A stretch of DNA of 64,000 nt from Piscinibacter sp047602365 (GCA_047602365.1 JASGHM010000001.1:1426001-1490000); one strand, 5' to 3'. Positions 1 to 8,968 are shown, counted from the stretch's first letter. Notes: generated by a model from the letters alone, not told the origin. Numbers and translations are program-made.

Positions 1-468
1 GCGCCACTCGCCACCGGGGCGCTCGCCGGTCGGGTCGAAGCCGGGCGCGGCATGCAAGGCGTCGGCGCCCTTGTGGAAGTCCTCGTGCTTCAGGAAGAAC
101 GGCAGGCAGTCGGCCCAGCTCCAGCCGGGGTTGCCGAGCGCGCCCCAGTGGTCGTAGTCGCGCGCCTGGCCACGCATGTAGATCATGCCGTTGATGCTCG
201 AGCAGCCACCCAGCACCTTGCCGCGCGGGTAGCGCAGCGAACGGCCGTTCAGGCCGGGGTCGGGGTCGGTGGCGTAGAGCCAGTCGGTGCGCGGGTTGCC
301 GATGCAGTAGAGATACCCCACCGGGATGTGCACCCACACATAGTCGTCGTTGCCGCCGGCCTCGACCAGCAGCACGCGCCGGTTCTTGTCGGCGCTCAGG
401 CGGTTGGCCAGCAGGCAGCCGGCGGTGCCGGCGCCACAGACGATGTAGTCGTAGCGGTTCTCGCTCAT
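1..468 (-). CDS. GMC-family FAD oxidoreductase (choline/alcohol dehydrogenase type), N-terminal part
   Basis: The first 156 residues of a flavoprotein whose C-terminus lies beyond the left edge of the window. Residues 8-20 form a Rossmann FAD-binding turn (GAGTAG at 12-17), followed by an acidic strand end (VLLVEAG at about 32-38). Residues 81-94 (PRGKVLGGCSSING) are the GMC oxidoreductase signature that contacts the flavin. The family oxidises alcohols, choline or related substrates, and the substrate cannot be deduced from this part. The ATG at 466-468 is followed at once by the FAD motif, so the start is well placed. The gene reads leftward, and a gap of about 120 bases separates it from the next leftward gene. 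Confidence 0.9.
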   Translation of the reverse strand, partial: MSENRYDYIVCGAGTAGCLLANRLSADKNRRVLLVEAGGNDDYVWVHIPVGYLYCIGNPRTDWLYATDPDPGLNGRSLRYPRGKVLGGCSSINGMIYMRGQARDYDHWGALGNPGWSWADCLPFFLKHEDFHKGADALHAAPGFDPTGERPGGEWR

Positions 469-587
469 CCACGCCCTTGTGAGATGGGCGCGATGATAGG
501 TGAGCTGCTCGGGCCGGCGCCGCCCCAAGTCGGGCAGCGCCGCCTCGGGGGCAGGAGCGCTGCGCATTGTGGCGCTCGCCCGGCGGC

Positions 588-1154
588 TCAGCGCGGCAAG
601 GGCGGCAGGGGCTCGATGGCCGCGCCCGGCTCGGCCGGCGTGTGCGCGACGTTGAGAACCATGGAAACCATCACGAAGTAGCCCACCAGCGTGCTGAGCT
701 CGACCACGCCACGTTCGCCGAAGCGCGCCCGGGCACGCTCGTAGGTGGTGTCGCTGACGCCGTGGTGGGCGAGCAGCTCGGTGCAGAAGTCGTGGGTCAG
801 CGCCTCGTCGGCGTCCATGTCGTCCGGGCGCCGGCCTTCGCGCAGCGCCGCGATGCTGGCCGCGCTGGTACCGGCCTTGGCCGCCGCCGCCGCGTGCACG
901 GCCCACTCGAACTGCTGCGTCCAGGCGCGCGAGACGATCAGCGTGGCGAACTCGTTGACCCGCGTCGGCAGCACGCTGCCGAAGCGCAGGTACTCGCCCA
1001 GCTTGCCGACACGTTGCACCAGCTCGGGGCTGCGCAGCAGCGGGATGAACGGCCCCTTGACCGCCTTGCGCGGGCCGGCGATCAGTTCGGCCGCGGCCGC
1101 GCGCTGGGCGTCGTCGAGTTGCTCGTGGAGCAGCGGTGGCAGGCGCTCGTTCAT
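588..1154 (-). CDS. Carboxymuconolactone decarboxylase / AhpD-like family protein
   Basis: A 188-residue all-helical protein of the carboxymuconolactone decarboxylase fold. The core around residues 45-110 has the family pattern of a Gly-rich helix start, then an FEWAVH segment, followed by the A-x-x-A-G-x-S turn. Many relatives act in protocatechuate breakdown or as peroxide-reducing AhpD-like proteins. This one has no CxxC redox pair (only a single Cys near residue 123), so an AhpD-type disulfide function is unlikely. The C-terminal third (about 120-170) is the second helical repeat seen in longer members. It lies just downstream of the marC-like gene, on the same strand and 22 bases away, so the two may be cotranscribed. 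The substrate is unknown. Confidence 0.8.
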   Translation of the reverse strand: MNERLPPLLHEQLDDAQRAAAAELIAGPRKAVKGPFIPLLRSPELVQRVGKLGEYLRFGSVLPTRVNEFATLIVSRAWTQQFEWAVHAAAAAKAGTSAASIAALREGRRPDDMDADEALTHDFCTELLAHHGVSDTTYERARARFGERGVVELSTLVGYFVMVSMVLNVAHTPAEPGAAIEPLPPLPR

Positions 1155-1176
1155 GGCGGGGTCGCTCCCTGGGGTT

Positions 1177-1821
1177 TCAACGCAGGCTGCCGGCCAGCAC
1201 CGGGAACAGCTTGACCAGGCCGTCGCTCATCACCTCGACGGCCAGCGCGGCGAGGATCAGGCCCATCAGCCGCGTCATCACGTTGATGCCGGTCTGGCCG
1301 AGCACGCGGGCGATGCGCCCCGACAGGCTGAACGCGACCCACACCGACAGCCCGATCACCACGCCGTAGCCGACCAGCACGGCCAGCTGCCACCAGTGGC
1401 GCGTCTTGTCGGCGTAGATGACCATGGTCGAGATGGTCGCCGGGCCGGTCAGCAGCGGGATGGTCAGCGGCACGATGGCGATGCTGTCGCCGGCATCGAC
1501 CTTGGTGTTGCCCTCGTTGACGTCCTCCTTGCGGCCCTCGGCCGGCTGGGCGTTGAGCATCTGCAGCGAGGAGATCAGCAGCAGCATGCCGCCGCCGACC
1601 TGGAACGAGGCCAGCGAGATGCCGAAGAACTCGATGATCTTGATGCCGGCCAGCGCGCTCACCGCGATGACGCAGAACGCACTGAATGCGGACACCCGGA
1701 TGGTGCGCTGGCGCTGTTCGCGGCTGAAACCCTGGGTGAAATGGATGAAGAAAGGGATAACCCCGATCGGATTGACGATGGCCAGCAAGGCGATCAGCGG
1801 CTTGAAGAGATCCATGTCCAC
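1177..1821 (-). CDS. MarC-family integral membrane protein
   Basis: A 214-residue inner-membrane protein with about six hydrophobic segments (roughly residues 5-28, 38-60, 67-85, 115-135, 145-165 and 188-208). The N-terminal region with VNPIGVIPFFIHFTQGFS is typical of MarC/UPF0056 proteins. The family was once linked to multiple antibiotic resistance, but that link has been withdrawn for E. coli MarC and the transport function remains undefined. Length matches the family (about 200-220 residues). The gene heads a short leftward pair with the carboxymuconolactone decarboxylase-like gene and is divergent from the RRM protein gene across an intergenic stretch of 208 bases. Confidence 0.88.
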   Translation of the reverse strand: MDMDLFKPLIALLAIVNPIGVIPFFIHFTQGFSREQRQRTIRVSAFSAFCVIAVSALAGIKIIEFFGISLASFQVGGGMLLLISSLQMLNAQPAEGRKEDVNEGNTKVDAGDSIAIVPLTIPLLTGPATISTMVIYADKTRHWWQLAVLVGYGVVIGLSVWVAFSLSGRIARVLGQTGINVMTRLMGLILAALAVEVMSDGLVKLFPVLAGSLR

Positions 1822-1896
1822 ATCCTAGGCTGGGCGCGGCCTGGCGCCCCGTCACGGGGCACCGACAGCTTGATCCCGAAAACAACACTTTCGTGC

Positions 1897-1941
1897 TTGA
1901 CTCGGTGCGCACTTTTGCGCAGTTCACTTATATTCGCCAGT
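1897..1941 (+). promoter_or_regulatory. Possible promoter region of the RRM protein gene
   Basis: The 208-base gap between marC-like and RRM genes holds a relatively AT-rich stretch. A TATATT hexamer lies at 1929-1934 and would serve as a -10 element giving a leader of roughly 90 bases. A TTGACT sits at 1897-1902, but the spacing (26) is too long for a classical sigma-70 pair. Between them the self-complementary hexamer TGCGCA occurs twice (1906-1911 and 1916-1921). A long leader would fit cold-shock-type control, but no element proves it. Confidence 0.3.
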
Positions 1942-2029
1942 CTGTGTATGGACGCGGCGCCTTCGCTTGAATGGTTCACGATGGGTAGAAGCTCCACATG
2001 GTCTGCAGGAAACGGAAAGGGGCTCACCC

Positions 2030-2515
2030 ATGGGCAACAAACTCTACGTCGGTAACCTCGCCTATTCGATCCGCGACGACGACCTTCAACAGTCGTTCGC
2101 GCAGTTCGGTACGGTGACGTCGGCGAAGGTCATGATGGACCGCGACACCGGCCGCTCGAAGGGCTTCGGCTTCGTCGAGATGGGTTCGGACGCGGAAGCG
2201 CAGTCGGCCATCAACGGCATGAACGGCCAGCCGCTGCAGGGCCGTGCCCTGGTGGTCAACGAAGCCCGCCCGCGTGAAGAGCGTCCGGGTGGCTTCGGCG
2301 GCCGCTCGGGCGGCGGCTACGGCGGTGGTGGCGGCTACGGCGGCGGCGGCGGTGGCCGCTCCGGTGGTGGCGGCGGCTACGGCGGTGGTGGTGGCTACGG
2401 CGGTGGCGGCGGTGGCCGCTCCGGCGGTGGTGGCGGCTACGGCGGTGGCGGCGGTGGCCGCTCCGGCGGTGGCGGCGGCTACGGCGGTGGTGGTGGCGGC
2501 CGCGGCGGCTACTGA
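2030..2515 (+). CDS. RRM-domain RNA-binding protein with glycine-rich tail
   Basis: A 161-residue protein. Residues 1-80 are one RNA recognition motif: RNP2 is LYVGNL (about 4-9) and RNP1 is KGFGFVEM (about 44-51), with the aromatic residues that stack on RNA bases. Residues from about 90 to the end consist of runs of Gly broken by Tyr and Arg-Ser. Such single-RRM, Gly-rich proteins in proteobacteria and cyanobacteria are often cold-induced and bind single-stranded RNA as chaperones. The start at 2030 is chosen because MGNKLYVGNL is the family N-terminus and a GGAAAGGGG ribosome site lies 9-17 bases upstream. An in-frame ATG at 1967 lacks homology. A hairpin terminator follows directly, so it is probably a single-gene transcript. 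Confidence 0.93.
   Translation: MGNKLYVGNLAYSIRDDDLQQSFAQFGTVTSAKVMMDRDTGRSKGFGFVEMGSDAEAQSAINGMNGQPLQGRALVVNEARPREERPGGFGGRSGGGYGGGGGYGGGGGGRSGGGGGYGGGGGYGGGGGGRSGGGGGYGGGGGGRSGGGGGYGGGGGGRGGY
2299..2512 (+). repeat. Imperfect tandem repeats encoding the Gly-rich tail
   Basis: Near-identical GC-rich blocks encode G-rich units of the type GGYGGGGGYGG and GGGGRSGG, each repeated three to four times within about 215 bases. Codons are almost all GGC/GGT. The array is coding and in frame. Its repetitive nature makes it prone to slippage or recombination, so the number of units may vary between strains and in assemblies. Confidence 0.85.
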
Positions 2516-2535
2516 GCGCTTCAGGCGCTGACGAG

Positions 2536-2568
2536 AAAGGCGGGTGCGAGAGCACACCGCCTTTTTCT
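2536..2568 (+). terminator. Rho-independent terminator
   Basis: A strong hairpin starts 20 bases after the RRM stop codon. The arm AAAGGCGGGTGC pairs with GCACACCGCCTTT around a GAGA loop, with one bulged base, and is followed by a T-rich run (2561-2568). It lies between two convergent genes. The minus-strand version of the hairpin is also followed by a few T residues, so it may end transcription from both sides. Confidence 0.85.
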
Positions 2569-2588
2569 TTGCCCGCGCGCCGCGCCTG

Positions 2589-4872
2589 TCAGGGCCCGAA
2601 CTCGAACGAGGCCTTGGCGAACAGCTCGGTCTCGACGCTGCGCGCCAAGCCCGGCCCCGGGCGCTGGGTCTGCCGGCTGAGACCCGCGCTGAGGCTGCGG
2701 CCGAGGCCGAAGCGACGCAGCAGCACCAGCGAGGTGGTCTGGCCGCGCAGGTCGGCCGCCGGCACGGATTCGCCGGTGCCGGGGCGCAGGAAGCGTGTGC
2801 CCTGCCAGACGGCACGCAGCGAGTCGCGCGCATCGAAGTGCAGCACGCCGAGCCATTGCAGCGCCGTGTCGGTCAGCGCGCGGCGACCATCCGGTGCGGC
2901 GATGCGGTTCTGCTCGATCCGCTGCTCGCTCTCCAGCCAGAACGGCCCGAGCGGCGCGCGCAGGTTCAGCTCGACCAGCAGTTCGCTGCCGCGGCCGAGC
3001 CGGTCGGCCTCGACGTCCAGGCGCCGGCCCACGGTGGTCTCGACGTGCAGCTTGGTCAGCCAGGGTGCCGGGTTGACGCTGTAGCTCGCCGCGATGGCCG
3101 GCACCGAGCGCAGCGGCGTGTCGCTGCGCGCGCGTTCGGTGTCGAACTGCGCATGCACCCAGGCCTCGGTGTTGCGCGACGGCGACCAGCCAGATGCCGG
3201 CATGGGCGGAGCGCGCAATGGTCTGGCCGCCGGGCACGTCGCGATCGGCCAGCGTGCTCTTGTGCTGCATCCACAGGTAGGTCTCGAACTCGTGGGCGTC
3301 GAAACCCAGCGGCCCGGGCAGCGCGACCTCGCCCCAGCGCCGGATCAGCTCGCTCTGCAGGATGCGCACGCCGGCCTGCTCGACGAAGCCGTTGTCGTTG
3401 CGGAAGCGCGGGCTGACCTCGGTGGCCTCGGCGGTGAGGTTCCAGCCGGGAACGCGCATCCACCACGCGGCGTTGAGATGGTGGCCGCTGTCGCCGGGCG
3501 CGCCGTCGCTGTCGCGGCTGCGCGAGCCCATCGCGCGGGCACGCCACTGCTGTTCGTCGCTCGGCCGCCAGACCCAGTCGACGCCGGCGACGCGGTTGTG
3601 CGCACCGCCATCGCTCTCGTCGCGCTGCGACAGCAGCGCGCCGGCGCTGAAGCTCTCGCCATGCCAGCGGCCACGCACGAGCGTCGCCTGCGAGCGCCGG
3701 TCCTGCGGCAGCACGGCGGTGGCGTAGGGGCCGGGGCGCAGCAGCAGGCCGCCGCCATCGTCGCGCAGCGACAGCGCTGTCGCATCGGCGCCGGTGCCGC
3801 GCCAGGTGCTGCGCAGGCCCCAGCCGGGGTCGGTCACCGAACGCGAGTAGAACGCCGCCAGCGGCAGGTCGATGACGTCGGTGCTCTCGAGGAAGAACGG
3901 CCGCTTCTCCGGCACGCTGAGCGCGAAGCGTGTGTTGCCGGCGAGCTGCGGCACGTCGAGCTCGACCTGCGAGAAGTCGGGGTTCAGCGTCGCGTCGAAC
4001 ACCCAGTCGGCACGCGGCCGCCACTTGATCTCGGCGCCCAGCGCACCGCGCGACTGGCGCTGCACCGTCGCGCCGTCGTCGCGCCGCGTCGAACGCAGCG
4101 TCAGCTCCGGGCGCACCGAGAGCAGCGCATGCGCGCGCACCCGCTCGGCGATGTCGTCCAGCCCGGCGATCGGCTGCAGTTCGGCGATGAAGTTCAGCGC
4201 GTCCTTGGTCAGCGGCGCCGACAGCAGCAGCGTACTGAACTCGCGCGGGATGCTGCGCGTGGCCATGATGCGCCACGGCGCGCCGCCCTCGTAGGGATAG
4301 CGCAGCGTCATCAACGGCAGGCGCAGTTCGACGCTGTAGCCGTCTGCCAGGCGTTGCACCGCGGCCTCGACCTCGAAGTCGGGCGCGAAGTCCTCGGTGT
4401 CGGTGGCCGCGATGAACATGCCGTCGGCGATCACGCCGGCGGCGTTGATGCGCACGAACTGCGCCGAGCGCCGCGTGCCGACCGGGTCGATGATCACCGA
4501 GACGAAGTCCTGGTCGCGCGTGACCTTGTCGCGGCGCATCAGCGGCGCGCGGATCTCCTCGGGTCGCGGGTCCCAGGCACGGATGCCGACCACCAGCGCA
4601 TGTTCCTCGATCACGATCTGCATCGTCGTGCGGTAGCCGTCGGGCACCGGCTGGCGGTCGCGCGGCAGGAACTGCACGAAGCTGTCGTGCAGCGGCGCGG
4701 CCTGCCAGGCCGCTTCGTCGAGCCGGCCGTCGATCTTCAGCGGCGGGCTGTCGGCCCCGGGCCGGAAGGCCTGCGGCTGGGCCGTGCCGCGGCCGGCAGC
4801 CAAGCAGAGCAGAAGGCCGAGGATCAGCGTCCAACGCCGAACCGGCGGCCGGCGTCCGAGGTGGTCTCTCAT
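2589..4872 (-). pseudogene. Carbohydrate-binding CBM9/DUF5916 outer-membrane protein (frame broken near 3190)
   Basis: About 760 residues. A signal peptide (about 12-32, ending GTA) precedes a CBM9-like domain that opens with IDGRLDEAAW (about 47-56). A long beta-strand-rich DUF5916 region follows, probably an outer-membrane barrel, with the conserved NPDFSQVELD and EKRPFFLE motifs near 300-330. The first 550 or so codons and the last 200 are in different frames. The switch lies between about 3180 and 3215 and equals one extra base; both sides keep good family sequence, so the gene is probably intact in vivo. It is the last gene of the kdsC-lptC-SDR cluster, ten bases after the SDR gene. Function of DUF5916 proteins is not established; surface binding or export of a glycan or metabolite is possible. 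Confidence 0.8.
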
Positions 4873-4881
4873 CAGTGGCCG

Positions 4882-5655
4882 CTACTCGCCCTGTCGATGC
4901 TTGCGCGGCCGGCCCGCCAGCGCACGGTCGAACAGGCCGTTGGGCAGCAGCCGCATCAGCTTGGCCACCACGCCCATCTGCCAGGGAATCACGCGGTAGC
5001 TGGTGCCGGCGTCGATGGCGCGGAAGCCACGGTCGGCGAAATCGTCGGCGCTCATCAGGAAGGGCATGCTGTAGCGGTTCTCGCGCGTCAGCGGCGTGTC
5101 GATGTAGCCGGGCAGCAGCGTCACCACCTTCACGCCGCTCGGGCGCAGCTCGCCGCGCAGGCTCTCGCAGTAGCTGATCACCGCCGCCTTGCTCGAACAG
5201 TAGGCGCCGTGGCCGGGCAGGCCGCGGATGCCGGCGACGCTGGCGATGCCCACCAGCGTGCCGCTGCCGCGCTGACGCATCGTGCGCATGAACGGGTGGA
5301 AGGTCGCGGCCACGCCGATCACGTTGGTCTCGTAGGTGGCGCGCATCACCTCGAGATCGTCGAAGACCTCGGTGTCGATGCCCACGCTGATGCCGGCGTT
5401 GGCGATCACCACGTCGGGCACGCCCTGCGCGGCGATGCAGGCGCGGCCGGCCGCTTCGATGGCGGCCAGGTCGCGCACGTCGGCGGCGTAGACGCCGGCG
5501 TCGCCGCAGCCCTGGGCCTGTGCCCAGGCACGCACCTCGGCCTCGCGGCGGGCCACCAGCGCGAGGCGGAAGCCGGCGGCGCGAAAGCGTGCCGCCAGCG
5601 CCTGCCCGATGCCGCTGGAAGCGCCGGTGATGAAGACGAGCGGTGGCTGGTTCAT
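4882..5655 (-). CDS. Short-chain dehydrogenase/reductase
   Basis: A 257-residue classical SDR. The NAD(P)-binding TGASSGIG turn lies at about residues 10-17, the structural NAG at about 87-89, and the catalytic Ser with YxxxK (Y-C-S-S-K) around 140-160. These enzymes reduce or oxidise carbonyl/hydroxyl groups in the cytosol, and the substrate is unknown. The ATG at 5655 is preferred to an upstream start at 5688 because a strong GGAGGG ribosome site lies 7-12 bases before it and the family N-terminus begins there. Four bases separate it from the lptC stop codon, so it is cotranscribed with kdsC and lptC. This is unusual, as lptA normally follows lptC. Confidence 0.9.
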   Translation of the reverse strand: MNQPPLVFITGASSGIGQALAARFRAAGFRLALVARREAEVRAWAQAQGCGDAGVYAADVRDLAAIEAAGRACIAAQGVPDVVIANAGISVGIDTEVFDDLEVMRATYETNVIGVAATFHPFMRTMRQRGSGTLVGIASVAGIRGLPGHGAYCSSKAAVISYCESLRGELRPSGVKVVTLLPGYIDTPLTRENRYSMPFLMSADDFADRGFRAIDAGTSYRVIPWQMGVVAKLMRLLPNGLFDRALAGRPRKHRQGE

Positions 5656-5659
5656 CGCC

Positions 5660-6325
5660 TCACCCTCCGCGCGGCGCGAAGCTGGCACGCTGGCGACCCT
5701 TGAGATCGACGATGCGCGACAGGTTGTCGTACTCCATGCCGTCGGCGCGCACCTCGGTGCCGCCGCGGCGCACCACCACCGGCAGGTGCGAGCGCACCCG
5801 CTCGGTGGTGATGAAGGCGTGCAGGAACTCGCTGCGGAACTCGACCACGTCCTGCGGCTGCGCCGCCTCGCGCACCACCTGCGCCGAGCCGAACAGCTGC
5901 ACCTCGGTGCCGTCGCCGTTGGACAGCGCGCGCAGCGCCGAGGCGACCGTGACGCTGCCGTCCGCCGCGAAGGCGCGGATGCGCGGGCTGTCGATCTCCA
6001 GCGTGTCGGTGTCGGGGAAATGGCGCATCTCGACGCCCTCGATCTGCACGCGCATGCGCCCGTCGGCGGCGAAGCGCTGCACGGTGAAACGCTCCATCGT
6101 GTAGTCGGGCTCGTGGCGCGGCGGCACTGGCGGGCGCGCCACGTCGGCCGGCGGCGCGACGTTGACCAGCCACCAGGTCGACAGCGCCAGCGCCCCCATC
6201 AGCAGCACCGGCAGGTAGGCGGTCGCGGCTTCGAGCAGGCGCAGGTGCCAGGGCAGGCGCAGGCGGCGCCTGTCGGTGGCCGGCGCGGGCGCCAGCACCG
6301 CCAGATCGTCGAGCGTCTCGCTCAC
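5660..6325 (-). CDS. lptC: LPS export periplasmic/inner-membrane protein LptC
   Basis: A 221-residue bitopic protein with one transmembrane segment at about residues 32-52 and a periplasmic beta-jellyroll. LptC passes lipopolysaccharide from the LptB2FG ABC transporter to LptA. The middle region with the YTMERFTVQRF and EGVEMRHFPDTDTL segments matches betaproteobacterial LptC. The start is the GTG at 6323-6325, which overlaps the kdsC stop codon in a GTGA arrangement and so is translationally coupled. A longer frame extends upstream inside kdsC but has no support. In many relatives lptA and lptB follow immediately. Here they are absent and an SDR gene takes their place. Confidence 0.88.
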   Translation of the reverse strand: MSETLDDLAVLAPAPATDRRRLRLPWHLRLLEAATAYLPVLLMGALALSTWWLVNVAPPADVARPPVPPRHEPDYTMERFTVQRFAADGRMRVQIEGVEMRHFPDTDTLEIDSPRIRAFAADGSVTVASALRALSNGDGTEVQLFGSAQVVREAAQPQDVVEFRSEFLHAFITTERVRSHLPVVVRRGGTEVRADGMEYDNLSRIVDLKGRQRASFAPRGG

Positions 6326-6903
6326 GACGCTCCGCCGTCCAGCGTCACCAGGTGCCCGCGCAGCAGCTCGGCGTAGCGCCCGGCGGCGGTCAGCAGCAGG
6401 TCGCAGCACTCACGCGCCGCGCCGTGGCCGCCCTCGGCGCGGGTCACGTGGTGGGCGATCGCTCGCACCTCGGCGTGCGCGCCGGCCGGCGCGCAGGCGA
6501 ATGCGGCACGGGTCATCAGCGGCAGGTCGGGCCAGTCGTCGCCCATCGCGGCGACCACATCCCAGCCAGCGCCCAGCGATTGCAGCAGCGGCGCCGCAGC
6601 AGCGAGCTTGTCGCCCGCCCCGTAGACCGCGTGCGCGATGCCGAGGTCGGCGACACGCCGTCGCACCGCCGGCGAGTCGCGGCCGGTGATCACCACCGGC
6701 ACGATGCCGCCGCGGGCCAGCAGCTTCAGGCCATGGCCGTCGAGCGTGCTGAAGGCCTTGAACGCCTCGCCCTGCTCGCCGATGTAGATGCGCCCGTCGG
6801 TCAGCACGCCGTCGACGTCGAAGATCGCCACCCGCACGCCCTGCGCGGCGAGCAGCAGCTCGGGCGCGAAGCTCAGGACGGGATCGATCGGGCGCATCGG
6901 CAT
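6322..6903 (-). CDS. kdsC: 3-deoxy-D-manno-octulosonate 8-phosphate phosphatase (KdsC)
   Basis: A 193-residue HAD-superfamily phosphatase that removes the phosphate from KDO-8-phosphate in inner-core LPS synthesis. The nucleophile motif I is FDVDGVLTDG (about 28-37), motif II Thr lies in VVITGRDS (about 70-77), and motif III/IV residues are in GDDWPDLPLM (about 121-130). The short C1-cap architecture and length match KdsC. Two in-frame ATGs (6903, 6897) are close together and neither has a clear ribosome site. The gene is divergent from the CPA2 antiporter. The usual Burkholderiales partner kdsD (KpsF/GutQ) between the two is missing here. Confidence 0.9.
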   Translation of the reverse strand: MPMRPIDPVLSFAPELLLAAQGVRVAIFDVDGVLTDGRIYIGEQGEAFKAFSTLDGHGLKLLARGGIVPVVITGRDSPAVRRRVADLGIAHAVYGAGDKLAAAAPLLQSLGAGWDVVAAMGDDWPDLPLMTRAAFACAPAGAHAEVRAIAHHVTRAEGGHGAARECCDLLLTAAGRYAELLRGHLVTLDGGAS

Positions 6904-6967
6904 GGCCGGCGCAGTCTAGCCGAGCACTGCGCGTCCAGTAGCATCGGCCCATCCCCTTCGCGCCCGC

Positions 6968-8968
6968 ATGGCCTCTACGCTCGAACTCGTCCTGCTGTAT
7001 CTGGTGGCCGCGGTCACCGGCGTGGTGCTGTGCCGGCTGGCCAAGCTGCCGCCGATGCTCGGCTACCTCGCCGTCGGCGTGCTGATCGGCCCGAACGCCA
7101 CCGCGCTGGCCAAGGACTCCGCCGGCGTGCAGTACCTGGCCGAGTTCGGCGTCGTCTTCCTGATGTTCGTGATCGGGCTGGAGTTCAACCTGCCCAAGCT
7201 GAAGAGCATGCGCAAGCTGGTCTTCGGCCTCGGCCTGGCCCAGGTGCTGCTGACCATCCTCGGCTCGATCGCCGGCCACCTGCTGCTGCGCTGGCTGTTC
7301 TCGTTCGGTCCGCGGCCCTGGGAGCTGTCCTGGCAGGGCGCGGTCGTGCTCGGCTCGGCGATGGCGATGTCGAGCACGGCGATCGTCGTCAAGCTGATGG
7401 CCGACCGGCTGGAGCTGGAGAGCGAGCACGGCCGGCGTGTGCTCGGCGTCCTGCTGTTCCAGGATCTGGCGGTGGTGCCGCTGCTGGTGCTGATTCCGGC
7501 GCTCGGCTCCGGCGCCGCCGACATGGCGATGTCGCTGGCGCTGGCCGGTGTGAAGGCCGGCGCGCTGCTGGCGGTGCTGTTGGTCGGCGGGCAGAAGGCG
7601 ATGCGCTGGTGGTTGACACTCGTGGCACGGCGCAAGAGCGAGGAGCTGTTCATCCTCAACCTGCTGCTGATCACGCTGGGCCTGGCCTGGCTGACCGAAC
7701 ACTTCGGGCTGTCGCTGGCGCTGGGCGCCTTCGTCGCCGGCATGCTGGTCGCCGAGACCGAATACAAGCACCAGGTGGAGACCGACATCCGGCCCTTCCA
7801 CGACGTGCTGCTGGGCCTGTTCTTCATCACCATCGGCATGAAGCTCGACTGGCGGCCGGTGCTCGACCAGTGGGCGCTGGTGCTGCTGCTGTCGCTGGGG
7901 CCGGTGCTCGCCAAGTTCGTGCTGGTCGCCGCGCTGGCGCGCCTGTTCGGCGCGGCGCCGGGCATCGCGCTGCGCACCGGCCTGTACCTCGCGCAAGCCG
8001 GCGAGTTCGGCTTCGTGCTGTTGACGCTGGGCGCCGCCAACCAGCTGATCGACCCGCAATGGCTGAGCCCGGTGCTGGCCAGCATGGTGCTGTCGATGAT
8101 GGCCACGCCGCTGCTGGTGATGTACAGCAACCGCATCGTGATGAAGCTGTCGGCGACCGACTGGCTGATGCAGTCGGTGGCGATGACCTCGATCGCCAAG
8201 CGCTCGATCAACACCGAGGCGCACGTGATCATCGCCGGCTACGGCCGCAGCGGCCAGAACCTGGCGCGCATCCTCGAGGGCGAGCGCATTCCCTACATGG
8301 CGCTGGACCTCGACCCCGACCGCGTGCGCCAGGCCGCCGCCGCCGGCCAGAGCGTGGTGTTCGGCGACGCGGCACGGCTGCAGAGCCTGATGGCCGCCGG
8401 CCTGGCACGGGCCAGCGCGGTGGTGGTCAGCTACCAGGACACGGCTTCCGCGCTGAAGATCCTGCGCCTGGTGCAGGCCCATGCGCCCAAGGTGCCGGTG
8501 ATCGTGCGCACGATCGACGACTCCGAGATGGAGAAGCTGCGCTCGGCCGGTGCCACCGAGGTGGTGCCGGAGGCGATCGAGGGTTCGCTGATGCTGGCCA
8601 GCCACGCGCTGGCGCTGGTCGGCGTGCCGATGCGGCGCGTGATCCGCGTCGTGCAGGACCAGCGCGACGCACGCTACGGCCTGCTGCGCGGCTATTTCCA
8701 TGGCGCCGACGACGACACCGCCGACGAACTGCAGACCGCCCGGCTGCACAGCATCACGCTGCCCGCGGCAGCGGCGAGCGTCGGCCAGTCGCTGGCCGAC
8801 CAGGCGCTGCACGCGGTCGGCGTGACGGTGGTCTCGGTGCGCCGTGCCAGCGGCGCCGTCAGCGGCCCGGACGAGGCGATGGTGCTCGGCCCGGGCGACA
8901 CGCTGGTGCTGTCCGGCCTGCCCGAGCCGCTGGCGCTGGCCGAAGGCAAGCTGCTCGGCCGCGCCTGA
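6968..8968 (+). CDS. CPA2-family monovalent cation:proton antiporter (Kef/YbaL type)
   Basis: A 666-residue inner-membrane protein. About twelve transmembrane helices occupy residues 1-385, with the family signature GVVFLMFVIGLEF near 58-70. A TrkA-N Rossmann domain begins near residue 418 (GYGRSGQNLARIL), and a TrkA-C domain lies at about 570-660. Members export K+ or Na+ in exchange for protons and are gated by nucleotide or glutathione ligands of the cytosolic domain. The combination and length match KefB/YbaL-like proteins. It stands alone, divergent from kdsC and about 60 bases before apt. The ligand that gates it cannot be told. Confidence 0.92.
   Translation: MASTLELVLLYLVAAVTGVVLCRLAKLPPMLGYLAVGVLIGPNATALAKDSAGVQYLAEFGVVFLMFVIGLEFNLPKLKSMRKLVFGLGLAQVLLTILGSIAGHLLLRWLFSFGPRPWELSWQGAVVLGSAMAMSSTAIVVKLMADRLELESEHGRRVLGVLLFQDLAVVPLLVLIPALGSGAADMAMSLALAGVKAGALLAVLLVGGQKAMRWWLTLVARRKSEELFILNLLLITLGLAWLTEHFGLSLALGAFVAGMLVAETEYKHQVETDIRPFHDVLLGLFFITIGMKLDWRPVLDQWALVLLLSLGPVLAKFVLVAALARLFGAAPGIALRTGLYLAQAGEFGFVLLTLGAANQLIDPQWLSPVLASMVLSMMATPLLVMYSNRIVMKLSATDWLMQSVAMTSIAKRSINTEAHVIIAGYGRSGQNLARILEGERIPYMALDLDPDRVRQAAAAGQSVVFGDAARLQSLMAAGLARASAVVVSYQDTASALKILRLVQAHAPKVPVIVRTIDDSEMEKLRSAGATEVVPEAIEGSLMLASHALALVGVPMRRVIRVVQDQRDARYGLLRGYFHGADDDTADELQTARLHSITLPAAAASVGQSLADQALHAVGVTVVSVRRASGAVSGPDEAMVLGPGDTLVLSGLPEPLALAEGKLLGRA

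Noticed and set aside
2299..2512. Repeat array as a possible CRISPR
   Set aside because: The repeats are in frame, directly adjacent and Gly-coding, without unique spacers of constant length. They belong to the RRM protein.
3094..5703. Long open frames on the opposite strand of the DUF5916, kdsC/antiporter and gyrB genes (up to about 1,000 codons)
   Set aside because: They are Ala/Arg/Gly/His-rich frames mirrored from genuine genes in very GC-rich DNA; no domain or signal is visible and the sense genes are clearly conserved.
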